Shown piece by piece: positions 35,217-42,691 of a DNA stretch of 64,000 nucleotides. Each line of letters begins with the position of its first letter. Position 1 is the stretch's first letter. The position numbers and the translations under genes are program-made. Source of the DNA: Poriferisodalis sp965204195 (lineage in GTDB: Bacteria > Actinomycetota > Acidimicrobiia > Acidimicrobiales > Poriferisodalaceae); NCBI RefSeq assembly GCF_965204195.1, contig NZ_OZ241975.1:3589317-3653316 (forward strand). The letters are read 5' to 3'. The notes beneath the pieces are model-generated. The model worked only from the letters and a program-made list of their open reading frames with translations, was not told the DNA's origin and made no database searches.

Positions 35217-36008
35217 TCACGCTGAGCCGAGTTCGGCGGAGCGGCGCGTGGCTGCTTCGACGGCCGCAGCGAATGCGGCACGCACGCCGTGGCCCTCCAG
35301 CTCGCGGAGCCCGGCCGCCGTCGTGCCGCCCGGCGACGTCACGTCGGCTCGCAGATCGGCCGGCGAACGTCCCTCGGCCAGCAGCGTCGCGGCACCCAGC
35401 AGTGTCTGGTTGGCCAATTCCGCCGCCACCGGTCGGCCCAGGCCCATGAGCACGCCCGCCTCGATCATTGCCTCGGCCACCAGGAACACATACGCCGGTC
35501 CGGACCCAGACAGACCGGTCACCGCATCCATCAGGTGCTCGGGGACGCGCACAACACGTCCTACGGCACCAAGAATCTCCTCGGCCCATCCGAGGTCGTC
35601 TTCGGAGGCTCGGTCGTTGCCGCAGATCGCCGCCGCGCCCTCCGACACCAGTGCGGGCGTGTTCGGCATGGCGCGCACGATCGGGGTGCCGGTGCCTGCA
35701 GCGGTGTCGAGCGTCGAGAGCGTGACTCCGGCAGCGATCGAGAGGATGCGCTCGGTGCCGGCGGCCGTGACCGCGGCGGCGACGGTCGGGATGACGTCGG
35801 GCTTGGTGGCGAGGATGGCGCCGGCCGACGCCGGGACGTCACCGGAGACAGCGACGCCGTAGCGATCGGCCAGCTCATCGCGGCGCGCGGCAATCGGCTC
35901 AGCGACGCAGATGCTCTCGGCGCTGCGGCCGGCCGTGAGCAACCCGCCCAGCAGCGCTTCGCCCATCTTGCCGCCGCCGACGATCAGCAGTTCGACGCTG
36001 TCAGCCAT
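35217..36008 (-). CDS. proC: Pyrroline-5-carboxylate reductase
   Basis: 263 residues from ATG 36008. The N-terminal Rossmann motif is LLIVGGGKMGEALLGGLL. Family signatures are IVRAMPNTPALVSEGA, and the C-terminal VTGLSGSGPAYVFLVAEAM and DVTSPGGTTAAGLRELEGHG. It catalyses the last step of proline synthesis with NAD(P)H. The next upstream gene is 163 bp away; that gap contains a 15-bp inverted repeat and an AT-rich patch with a TTGACA box, so proC may have its own promoter. Confidence 0.96.
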   Translation of the reverse strand: MADSVELLIVGGGKMGEALLGGLLTAGRSAESICVAEPIAARRDELADRYGVAVSGDVPASAGAILATKPDVIPTVAAAVTAAGTERILSIAAGVTLSTLDTAAGTGTPIVRAMPNTPALVSEGAAAICGNDRASEDDLGWAEEILGAVGRVVRVPEHLMDAVTGLSGSGPAYVFLVAEAMIEAGVLMGLGRPVAAELANQTLLGAATLLAEGRSPADLRADVTSPGGTTAAGLRELEGHGVRAAFAAAVEAATRRSAELGSA

Positions 36009-36058
36009 GCGGTCACGGTACCGGACCGCATCAGGACCGCTGCCAAGCCCAATGGCGG

Positions 36059-36120
36059 TGCCGGGGCACTCGCGGTGAAGTGGGACGCTTCCCTGCGGCC
36101 TGCAGGCGAGTGCCCCGGCA
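36059..36120. terminator. 15-bp perfect inverted repeat in the ybjN-proC gap
   Basis: The arms TGCCGGGGCACTCGC (36059-36073) and GCGAGTGCCCCGGCA (36106-36120) pair perfectly around a 32-base loop with some internal symmetry. On the minus strand it lies 51 bases after the ybjN-family gene and 50 bases before proC. It could terminate the mshA-ybjN transcript or fold in the proC leader. There is no T run. Confidence 0.5.
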
Positions 36121-36128
36121 AGAATCAA

Positions 36129-36157
36129 ATCAATCAGAAACCAATGAAACGTGTCAA
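36129..36157 (-). promoter_or_regulatory. Candidate proC promoter
   Basis: On the minus strand a perfect TTGACA (36152-36157) is followed 17 bases later by ATTGAT (36129-36134), a weak -10 match. The patch is much richer in A+T than its surroundings. A transcript starting here would carry the 15-bp inverted repeat in its leader. Confidence 0.3.
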
Positions 36158-36171
36158 ATGATTTTCGCGGT

Positions 36172-36648
36172 TTATGGCTTGAAGCCGAGGCGGATCAGCG
36201 TCGTGAAGTCACGCTCGATGTACGCCCAGAGCGATCCGACGACCCGGTCAAGCTCGTCCTCGTCGACGCAGTGGGTGGGCAGCTCCCCCGTCAGGTACAC
36301 GGCATCCTCGGGGCCGATGCCGTATTGGGCGCCCACCAGCGAGTAGTTGCGGCGCAGGATGAAGTCGGCCACCTGGTCCGCTCGATGCTGCGGCGTCGGG
36401 AGCACGTAGGACTCATACGCCAGCGTGCGCTGGCGTAGCGTCAGCCAGATGGCGATGACATCGCGCGATTCCCCGGCCAGACGCACGTACCAGCGCCGCG
36501 GAACCTCCTCGTCACGGGTCACGTCGAGCAGCATCGGGCGCTCGTCGGCGCCGCCGTCGGCCTGTGAGCGGGCCCAGTCGGCGAGCCAATCGTCCATGCG
36601 AGACTCGAGCCGATCGAGCTCGGCGTCGGACGCCGGCCGGCGGGTCAC
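36172..36648 (-). CDS. YbjN domain-containing protein
   Basis: 158 residues, with no signal peptide or transmembrane helix. The fold-like segments RWYVRLAGESRDVIAIWLTL, YVLPTPQHRADQVADFILRR and YGIGPEDAVYLTGELP resemble actinobacterial YbjN proteins, related in fold to type III secretion chaperones. In mycobacteria a gene of this family also lies next to mshA, so the pairing here is conserved. The start overlaps the mshA stop by four bases. The molecular role is unknown. Confidence 0.8.
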   Translation of the reverse strand: MTRRPASDAELDRLESRMDDWLADWARSQADGGADERPMLLDVTRDEEVPRRWYVRLAGESRDVIAIWLTLRQRTLAYESYVLPTPQHRADQVADFILRRNYSLVGAQYGIGPEDAVYLTGELPTHCVDEDELDRVVGSLWAYIERDFTTLIRLGFKP

Positions 36649-37880
36649 AGGCAGGCGACGAGCTCTCGCCGGGCCGCGGTGTCGAGCACGTCCAGCGCCG
36701 CGGCCGCACTCGCACGCCAGCTATGGCGCTCGGCGCGGCGAGAGCCGGCATCGCCGAGGCGCAGCGCCAGCAGCGGATCAGCGAGGATGTCGATGACCCG
36801 GCGGGCGAACGCGTCGCTGCTGCGGTCGGAGATGAGGTAGCCCGTATTGCCCTCGACGACGTTGTCGCGCAGACCGCCGACGTCGGACGCGACGACCGGT
36901 GTCCCGCACGCCGCGGCTTCGAGCGCAACGAGCCCGAACGATTCTGAGCGGCTGGGTACCAAGCACACATCGGCGGCCCGGTAATAGGTCGACAGCAGGT
37001 AGTGCGGGAGCGGATCGACGAACCGCACGTGGTCTGTCACGGCCAGCTCGTCGGTCATGGCTTTCAGGCGGGACAGCGTGGCCTCGCCGCGCGGACCGCT
37101 GGGCCCACCCACAACGATGAGCTGGGCGTGGGCGCCCGCTGCGCCGGCAGCTCTCGTGGCTGCGAGCGTCTCAACGGCCAGCTCGGCGCCCTTCAGCGGC
37201 TGCAGGCGACCCACGAACAGCAGCACCGGTCCCGGTGGAAGGCCGATCGCTGCACGAGCCCCATGGCGCTGGCCGGGCGCGAACATGGCCCGGTCCACGC
37301 CGGGTGTCAGCACGTGGAGACGCTCGGGCGCAACGTCGTACAGCGACGTGAGCTGGGCCGCCTCAGCGTCGCCGGAGGTGAACACGGCGTCCGCGCAGTC
37401 GATGACTCGTTGCTCCGCGTCGCCCCGGTGGCGTGGCTCGGCGTCGCCGGTGCTCGTCTTGACGCGCCCCAGGGTGTGAAACGTGACTGCCAGCGGAATG
37501 TCCAAGCGGTGTTTCAGTTGGTGCCCGGCCATGCCGCTCAACCAGTAGTGAGCGTGAATTGCGTCGACTGGGCGTCGAGCGAGGTGCTCGCCGACCCTGC
37601 CGGCAAATGCCGCAACGACCGCCGGCAGGTCGTCCTTGTCGAGCGACGGGGCACCGGCATCGACATGTGTGACCGTCACCCCCGACTCCACCTCGAGCTG
37701 ATCGGGTTGCGACGGATCGGTGCGGCGCGTGTAGATGTCGCAGTCGACGCCGAGATGCGCCAGCGCGGCAGTGAGTTCGCGCACGTATACGTTCAAGCCG
37801 CCGCCGTCGCCGCTGCCGGGCTGGCGCAACGGCGAGGTGTGCATGCACAGCACGGCGACCCGCAAGACGCGGCCAGGCAT
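36645..37880 (-). CDS. mshA: D-inositol-3-phosphate glycosyltransferase (MshA-like)
   Basis: 411 residues from ATG 37880; the frame is open to 37931. It is a GT4 GT-B glycosyltransferase. The N-terminal part has GGGLNVYVRELTAALAHLGV and VDAIHAHYWLSGMAGHQLKH, and the C-terminal part has PVLLFVGRLQPLKGAELAVE and VPSRSESFGLVALEAAACGT (the donor-binding E..7..E motif). MshA transfers GlcNAc to inositol-3-phosphate, the first step of mycothiol synthesis. The neighbouring YbjN-family gene supports this assignment over a general sucrose or glycan glycosyltransferase. The mshB, mshC and mshD genes are not in the window. Confidence 0.87.
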   Translation of the reverse strand: MPGRVLRVAVLCMHTSPLRQPGSGDGGGLNVYVRELTAALAHLGVDCDIYTRRTDPSQPDQLEVESGVTVTHVDAGAPSLDKDDLPAVVAAFAGRVGEHLARRPVDAIHAHYWLSGMAGHQLKHRLDIPLAVTFHTLGRVKTSTGDAEPRHRGDAEQRVIDCADAVFTSGDAEAAQLTSLYDVAPERLHVLTPGVDRAMFAPGQRHGARAAIGLPPGPVLLFVGRLQPLKGAELAVETLAATRAAGAAGAHAQLIVVGGPSGPRGEATLSRLKAMTDELAVTDHVRFVDPLPHYLLSTYYRAADVCLVPSRSESFGLVALEAAACGTPVVASDVGGLRDNVVEGNTGYLISDRSSDAFARRVIDILADPLLALRLGDAGSRRAERHSWRASAAAALDVLDTAARRELVACL

Positions 37881-37979
37881 CTGGCGGTCAGGAACATCGT
37901 GGGCCACGGCCGATAACGCTACGCAGATCACCGCAGCGTCACGAACTGAGTGCGCAGCAGCGCCGTGGGGATGAGACGT

Positions 37980-38996
37980 TCAGATGGCGAGAAGTCCCAA
38001 GCCCCACAGCCACGCCAGAGCCGTGACGCTCAGCGAATCGAGCCTGCGCACGGCCCACTCCCCGGCCAGACGCTCCCGCGCACGCTGGAGCCCGCCGGCG
38101 GGCTCCGATGCACCGCTGCCGGCGACTGATCGTCTGTTGGCGTTCGGCGGGCCTGCCCGGACGTGCTCTCGGCGTGCGGCGAGCGCGGTATTCGGCCGGG
38201 CGAGCGCGGGGCCGAGCGGCAGGGTCAACGCCGCGAGCACACCGAACCTGAAGACGTCGTTGGGTGCAAACGGCGGCACGCTCAGGCCGGTCAGGGCAAA
38301 GACGGCGATCACGGCGGCGATCGCTCCCATCAGCGGACCGCGAAGCCCCGGCTGCCGACCCGACGCGCTGAGGTGCGCGCTGGCGTCGTGAGCGGCGGCC
38401 GCGCTCACGAGCACGAGTGCCGCTCCCAGCGAGTAGCGAGCGATGGCTGCCAAGCACGCGGCCGCGACGCCGACCTGCATCCAGGTGCGAATCAGCAGCC
38501 CTGCACCGCTCAGGTACCGCAGCGGCGACGCCTGTTCCCCCATTGCAGCGCCGGTGTCGGGGCGGCGGGGTCGCAAGGCTGCGACCACGATGAAGCTGGC
38601 GGCGACCGCCCCGCCCACAACGACCCCCGCCAGGCGGGTGTCGAGGACGCCTGCGAATCCGACTGCACCGGCGAGCGCGGCAGCGGGCAGCCGATGACTC
38701 TGGGGAAGCACCAGCGATTCGGCAATCTGCGGCCGCGCCCCGGTCGAGCTCGACGATGGGCGTGTCGCTCCGGCGCGGCTGCGAACGCCCGCAGCTTGCC
38801 AGGCGCCGAGCATGGCGACCGCTGTCAGTGCGATGCCAAACGTCACCGCTCCCGCCCACAATGCACCGATCAACCCGGCGAACCAGATCAGTCCGCCGCT
38901 GATGGTGGCGTCGCCCAATTCGACCGCAGGGCCGAGCCATTGCGCCGCTGCGGAGGTTCGCGGCCGCGCCAGCTCGAGATCCGGCGACGCTGCCAC
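37980..38996 (-). CDS. Multi-pass membrane protein, weakly CdsA-like
   Basis: 338 residues with about eight hydrophobic segments. The first are SGGLIWFAGLIGALWAGAVT and GIALTAVAMLGAWQAAG. The stretch AAHDASAHLSASGRQPGLRG followed by a helix and SVPPF loosely resembles the signature region of phosphatidate cytidylyltransferases. The basic and acidic catalytic residues are not clearly conserved. A ~45-residue polar insertion precedes the last helix. It lies 14 bases downstream of moaD. The function is uncertain; a lipid-precursor enzyme or an unrelated membrane protein are both possible. Confidence 0.65.
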   Translation of the reverse strand: MAASPDLELARPRTSAAAQWLGPAVELGDATISGGLIWFAGLIGALWAGAVTFGIALTAVAMLGAWQAAGVRSRAGATRPSSSSTGARPQIAESLVLPQSHRLPAAALAGAVGFAGVLDTRLAGVVVGGAVAASFIVVAALRPRRPDTGAAMGEQASPLRYLSGAGLLIRTWMQVGVAAACLAAIARYSLGAALVLVSAAAAHDASAHLSASGRQPGLRGPLMGAIAAVIAVFALTGLSVPPFAPNDVFRFGVLAALTLPLGPALARPNTALAARREHVRAGPPNANRRSVAGSGASEPAGGLQRARERLAGEWAVRRLDSLSVTALAWLWGLGLLAI

Positions 38997-39010
38997 GGTG
39001 CAGCCGCCGC

Positions 39011-39253
39011 TCAGCCGCCCGAGACGGGCGGCAGGACGGCGATCTCGTCTCCGGTGCTGAGCTTCGACTCCCCGAGCGCCGGTTCGCCGTTCAGCCAGAC
39101 CCTGCTGGCGGCCAGAACAGCGCTGAAGCCCTCACCGAAGCTCGCCTTCGCCCAGTCCAGTGCTTCGGCGACTGAGGACGCCTCGGTCTGGGTGCTGCCG
39201 ACACCAGCCGCTTCGCGCGCCCCCGCGAACAGGCGGATCGTCACCGTCGGCAT
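39011..39253 (-). CDS. moaD: MoaD/ThiS-family sulfur carrier protein
   Basis: 80 residues with a beta-grasp layout: TVTIRLFAGAREAAG at the start, RVWLNGEPALGESKLSTGDE in the middle, and the C-terminus EIAVLPPVSGG. The final Gly-Gly is needed for thiocarboxylation. It supplies sulfur for molybdopterin synthesis, or acts as a related sulfur carrier. It is the first gene of the minus-strand block, divergent from the phosphatase gene at 39316. No other molybdenum cofactor gene is in the window. Confidence 0.88.
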   Translation of the reverse strand: MPTVTIRLFAGAREAAGVGSTQTEASSVAEALDWAKASFGEGFSAVLAASRVWLNGEPALGESKLSTGDEIAVLPPVSGG

Positions 39254-39315
39254 CGCTGCGATGCTACCGATCACGTCCCAGAGGCAACGAGGATGAGCCT
39301 CTAGGGTCGGGCGCC

Positions 39316-40020
39316 GTGACACAGCATTCAGAGTTGCTGGCGGTGCGGCATGGTCAATCCGAATGGAACCTGCGCGGCCGCTGGCAGGGACAGGCCGATC
39401 CCGTATTGACCGGCCTCGGCGAGCGGCAGGCGGAGATCGCCGCCGACGCCTTGGCGACGACGCTCGCTGCCGCGGATGACAGCTGGCGGACACCGGTGAT
39501 GCGGGGGCGCGATCTGCACACCGGTCGGCATGCGTTCGACCTGCCTGCATTCGACTTGATCGTGTCCAGCGACCTGCAACGGGCGCGGCGGACCGCCGAG
39601 ATCATTGCCAAGCAGCTCGGCGTGAGCGACGTCGTGACCGATGAGGCACTGCGCGAGCGCAGTGCGGGACCGTGGGAAGGCCTCACCCGGGCCGAGATCG
39701 ACGAGGGCTGGCCCGGCGATGTCGCAGCGAGGAGGTGGCCGCCGGGCTTCGAGTCTGAAGACAGCATTGCCCGGCGGCTGCTGCCGGCGCTGCGGCGGCA
39801 TATGTCTGTCTGCGGCCGCGTCCTGCTCGTGGGCCACGCAGGTGTGCTCAAGACAATCGACGCGCGGGTGGGTCTCGGCGACGAGCGGGTGCCGAACCTT
39901 GCGGGCCGCTGGTTCTGGCTCGACGGCGCTGCAGCCGACGCCACCTGGAGCTGGGATCAGCTGGAGCCTCGTAACAGGGTCGAACTGGTCTCGTCGAACA
40001 TCGACCTCACCATCGAGTAG
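39316..40020 (+). CDS. Histidine phosphatase (phosphoglycerate-mutase-like) family protein
   Basis: 234 residues from GTG 39316. The phosphohistidine motif is LLAVRHGQSEWNLRGRWQGQ, with SSDLQRARRTAEII and a catalytic-acid region at ALRERSAGPWEG. The second active-site His is in VLLVGHAGVLKTID. The overall match is to actinobacterial broad-specificity phosphatases rather than to glycolytic phosphoglycerate mutase. An insertion at residues ~48-75 (DSWRTPVMRGRDLHTG) is unusual. The substrate is not known. Confidence 0.87.
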   Translation: MTQHSELLAVRHGQSEWNLRGRWQGQADPVLTGLGERQAEIAADALATTLAAADDSWRTPVMRGRDLHTGRHAFDLPAFDLIVSSDLQRARRTAEIIAKQLGVSDVVTDEALRERSAGPWEGLTRAEIDEGWPGDVAARRWPPGFESEDSIARRLLPALRRHMSVCGRVLLVGHAGVLKTIDARVGLGDERVPNLAGRWFWLDGAAADATWSWDQLEPRNRVELVSSNIDLTIE

Positions 40021-40047
40021 CCGCGCCGGCTCTCGGGACGCCGCCTC

Positions 40048-40245
40048 TTAGGACTCAGTAAGCCAGGCCGTTGCCGCTGCGGCATCGATGTCGTCGTCGG
40101 CCAGCAGGCTCAAGGTTCGTTCCGCTCGTGCCAGATCGTCCTCGATGGCGTCCAGCTCGGCCTCGCTGAACAGATCCGGCTCAGATGCCGCGGCGGGCAT
40201 CGCGGCTGGCGAAGGCGACTCTTCGGGCCCGGATGCTGGAGACAC
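40048..40245 (-). CDS. Small acidic hypothetical protein
   Basis: 65 residues from a GTG at 40245, or 50 from an ATG at 40200. The C-terminal half is an acidic helix (SEAELDAIEDDLARAERTLS), followed by DDDIDAAAATAWL. The pattern is like the helical part of small actinobacterial DksA-type proteins, but no zinc-finger cysteines are present. It is convergent with the phosphatase gene and divergent from the tRNA. No function can be assigned. Confidence 0.5.
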   Translation of the reverse strand: MSPASGPEESPSPAAMPAAASEPDLFSEAELDAIEDDLARAERTLSLLADDDIDAAAATAWLTES

Positions 40246-40325
40246 TGGCGTCAGGCTAGAGCGAGAAGCCCCACCAGTAGCCTCGATACGAGTGCCGGAG
40301 CGCCGAATCGGTGCCTGCGGACGTC

Positions 40326-40398
40326 GGGCCGCTAGCTCATCGGGTAGAGCAGGGGACTTTTAATCCCAAGGTGCCGGGTTCGAGTCCCGGGCGGCCTA
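40326..40398 (+). tRNA. tRNA-Lys (anticodon TTT)
   Basis: A 73-base cloverleaf. The acceptor arms are GGGCCGC and GCGGCCT, the D arm is GCTC/GAGC, and the anticodon loop CTTTTAA gives TTT. The T arm is CCGGG-TTCGAGT-CCCGG and the discriminator base is A. The anticodon stem has one G-A mismatch at its outer pair. CCA is not encoded; ACCGCA follows the acceptor stem. Confidence 0.95.
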
Positions 40399-40446
40399 CC
40401 GCAGCCATGAATCGCGGGCTTCGAGCCAGCTCAGGCCTCACCTACA

Positions 40447-40893
40447 GTGCTCGCCGTGGTGGCAGTTCCGATACGGCGCCTCGATCCCGACCTTCCGCTT
40501 CCGGCGTACGCCAAGCCCGGTGACGCAGGATGCGACCTGCTGGCCGCCGAGACGGTCACGCTGGCCGCAGCCGGCGGCCGGGCCATGGTGCCGACCGGCA
40601 TCGCTGTGGCAATCCCGCCCGGCTACGCAGGATTCGTGCAGCCCCGCAGCGGGTTGGCGTGGCGGCATGGGGTCACCTGCGTGAACTCGCCCGGATTGAT
40701 CGACAGCGGCTACCGGGATGAGCTGCGGGTGCTGCTGCTGAACACCGACCCCAGCGAGCCCTACGAGATCCAGCGCGGCGACCGGATCGCGCAACTGGTG
40801 ATCCAGCGCGTTGAACAGGCAGAGTGGGAAGAGGTCGATTCGCTCGACGAGACCGAGCGGGGGCTTGGAGGGTTCGGGCACTCAGGTCGCTGA
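40447..40893 (+). CDS. dut: dUTP diphosphatase
   Basis: 148 residues, a normal trimeric dUTPase. All five motifs are visible: AYAKPGDAGCDL, QPRSGLAWRHG, NSPGLIDSGYRDEL, RGDRIAQLVI and the C-terminal GLGGFGHSGR. It hydrolyses dUTP to dUMP, which keeps uracil out of DNA and supplies thymidylate synthesis. The annotated GTG is one of several closely spaced GTG codons. A later GTG before AVPIRRLDPDLPLPA would also fit the family start. Confidence 0.95.
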   Translation: MLAVVAVPIRRLDPDLPLPAYAKPGDAGCDLLAAETVTLAAAGGRAMVPTGIAVAIPPGYAGFVQPRSGLAWRHGVTCVNSPGLIDSGYRDELRVLLLNTDPSEPYEIQRGDRIAQLVIQRVEQAEWEEVDSLDETERGLGGFGHSGR

Positions 40894-40945
40894 CGCCGTG
40901 CGCCCCGCGCCAGCACTGTCACACCCCATCTGTAGCCATGACGGC

Positions 40946-41236
40946 ATGGCCACGAAGCCGCCGACGCAGCCACCGCTCACCCTGTTCGATGTTTCTCAGT
41001 TCGAATTCGAGACCGATCACACGGCCAAGACGCCATCCCGGCCCCCGTCCGCAGGGCTGGCAGCCAGCGGCCTTGTTGCCGCAGGCGCTGGCCGAAAGAT
41101 TGCAAGTGCCGCAGCCGTGAAGGCCCGCAGGCGCCGCGCCCGTGCGCGGCTGGCGAAGCGTCGTTACCTCGCTGACACCGAGGGTTACGAGCGCATCGAG
41201 CAAACTCGCCGCGCCTTGAACCTCGTGGCCGACTAG
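40946..41236 (+). CDS. Basic hypothetical protein
   Basis: 96 residues from ATG 40946. The N-terminal half is Pro/Thr-rich (PPTQPPLTLFDVSQFEFE). The C-terminal half is an Arg/Ala-rich helix (KARRRRARARLAKRRYLADT), which could bind nucleic acid. No family is recognised. It follows dut by 52 bases. Its stop codon and that of the convergent channel gene share the four bases CTAG. Confidence 0.55.
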   Translation: MATKPPTQPPLTLFDVSQFEFETDHTAKTPSRPPSAGLAASGLVAAGAGRKIASAAAVKARRRRARARLAKRRYLADTEGYERIEQTRRALNLVAD

Positions 41237-42048
41237 CGCTCGCCGTCGCCGGCTGCGTCTTGGCGCAGGGCAGCCTCGGCCATGTGTGCTCCGCCGATCT
41301 GGTGCGGGTTGATGACGCGATCGGCACCGGCTTGTTGCAGCTTCGGCAACGCGTCGCCCGAATTGGCTCTCGCCACGATGAACAGCTCGGGGCACAGGGC
41401 GCGGGCGCTCAATGCCACATAGAGATTGTCGGCGTCGGAATCCAAAGCCACCACCAGCGAACTGGCCCGCTCGAGCCCGGCATTCCGCAAGGTGCTGTCG
41501 TGGGTGGCGTCGCCGGGCACCAAGTGCAGATCACCGGGATCGACGTCGGAGTCGCTGTCGATCAGCACCACATCGGTGCCTGCGTCGATCATTGCCGCGG
41601 CGATGGCTTGGCCGACCTGGCCGTAACCGCAGACCACGGCGTGACCGGAAAGACTGTCGATGGAGCGCTGCATGCGTCGCCTCCTGATGTGGTCGTCGAG
41701 CCGTCCCTCGAACAGCATTTCAATGACAACACCGACGGTGTACAGCGACGTGCCGGTGCCGAGCAGGATGAGGGCGATCGTGAAGATCTGGTAGCGGCCT
41801 CCTGTGCCCGCTGGATCGCTGTAGCCAACCGTCGAGACGGTGATGACCGTCTGATACAGCGCGTCGAGCAGACCGAGGCCGAGCAGTACATAACCCGTCG
41901 TGCCGGCTGCCAAGATGACCGCGAGCACCGTGAGGCCGGCAATGAGCCGCTCAACGGGCTCAAGTCCACCGGAAACGAGGCGCCGCCGCGATCCGCCGCG
42001 AGATCGCTGAGCGCGGCGCGCCTGCCGTCGTCCCAACACGACCTTCAT
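41233..42048 (-). CDS. Potassium channel protein with RCK/TrkA-N domain
   Basis: 271 residues from ATG 42048. Two transmembrane helices (RLIAGLTVLAVILAAGTTGY and QIFTIALILLGTGTSLYTVG) flank a pore loop. Its selectivity filter is TVGYSD (residues 73-78), where Asp-Gly is replaced by Ser-Asp compared with the usual TVGYGD. A cytoplasmic Rossmann domain follows, with HAVVCGYGQVGQAIA and an acidic strand end VVLIDSDSD, as in NAD-binding RCK gates. The channel probably works as a tetramer. It is divergent from orn with a 43-bp gap. Confidence 0.9.
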   Translation of the reverse strand: MKVVLGRRQARRAQRSRGGSRRRLVSGGLEPVERLIAGLTVLAVILAAGTTGYVLLGLGLLDALYQTVITVSTVGYSDPAGTGGRYQIFTIALILLGTGTSLYTVGVVIEMLFEGRLDDHIRRRRMQRSIDSLSGHAVVCGYGQVGQAIAAAMIDAGTDVVLIDSDSDVDPGDLHLVPGDATHDSTLRNAGLERASSLVVALDSDADNLYVALSARALCPELFIVARANSGDALPKLQQAGADRVINPHQIGGAHMAEAALRQDAAGDGER

Positions 42049-42091
42049 CGATGGAACGCTATTGCGGCCAGCAGCCCGGGTCGTGCCTACC

Positions 42092-42676
42092 ATGGCCGCC
42101 GTGCTGGTCTGGCTGGACCTCGAGATGACCGGGCTGGATCATCGCCGCCATCGCATCGTGGAGATCGCAACCGTGATCACCGACGACTCGCTGGAGGTCG
42201 TCGCCACGGGTCCGTCGCTGGTGATCGGCGCTTCGCAAGCAGATCTCGATGCCATGGACGCCGAGGTCCGCACGATGCATGAAGCCACGGGATTGCTCGA
42301 CGAGATCGCAGCATCGAACATCACCGTCGCCGACGCGCAGGAACGCACGCTCTCGTTCATCACCGAGCACGTCCCCGAACCGGGCACCGTGCCGCTGTGC
42401 GGCAACTCCATCGGCACCGACCGTCGCTTCTTGGACCAGTACATGCCGGCGCTCGAGCAGCACTTGCATTACCGGGTGGTCGATGTGTCCACCATCAAGG
42501 AGCTCGCCAAGCGCTGGCAGCCCGAGGTGGCCCAGGCGTGGGCGGACCTCAGCCGATCGCGTGCCGGGTCCACCAAGCACCGAGCGCTTGACGACGTGCT
42601 CGAGAGCATCGACGAGCTCCGCTACTACCGCGACCGGTGGCTCCGACAGGATGCTGCGGACGCAGCCTCAGCGTGA
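42092..42676 (+). CDS. orn: Oligoribonuclease
   Basis: 194 residues. It is a DEDDh 3'-5' exonuclease: LVWLDLEMTGLD (first Asp-Glu), then PLCGNSIGTDRRFLDQYMP (Asp region), and KHRALDDVLESIDELRYYR with the catalytic His and last Asp. It degrades very short RNAs left by other nucleases and is normally essential. ATG 42092 is chosen; a GTG nine bases later would also leave the family start intact. It is convergent with the fic gene. Confidence 0.96.
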   Translation: MAAVLVWLDLEMTGLDHRRHRIVEIATVITDDSLEVVATGPSLVIGASQADLDAMDAEVRTMHEATGLLDEIAASNITVADAQERTLSFITEHVPEPGTVPLCGNSIGTDRRFLDQYMPALEQHLHYRVVDVSTIKELAKRWQPEVAQAWADLSRSRAGSTKHRALDDVLESIDELRYYRDRWLRQDAADAASA

Positions 42677-42691
42677 GCTGCTGTCGCTAGA

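Noticed and set aside
39280..39302. A 6-bp stem (AGAGGC/GCCTCT) between moaD and the phosphatase gene
   Set aside because: It lies in a divergent promoter gap, is short with an 11-base loop, and could occur by chance.
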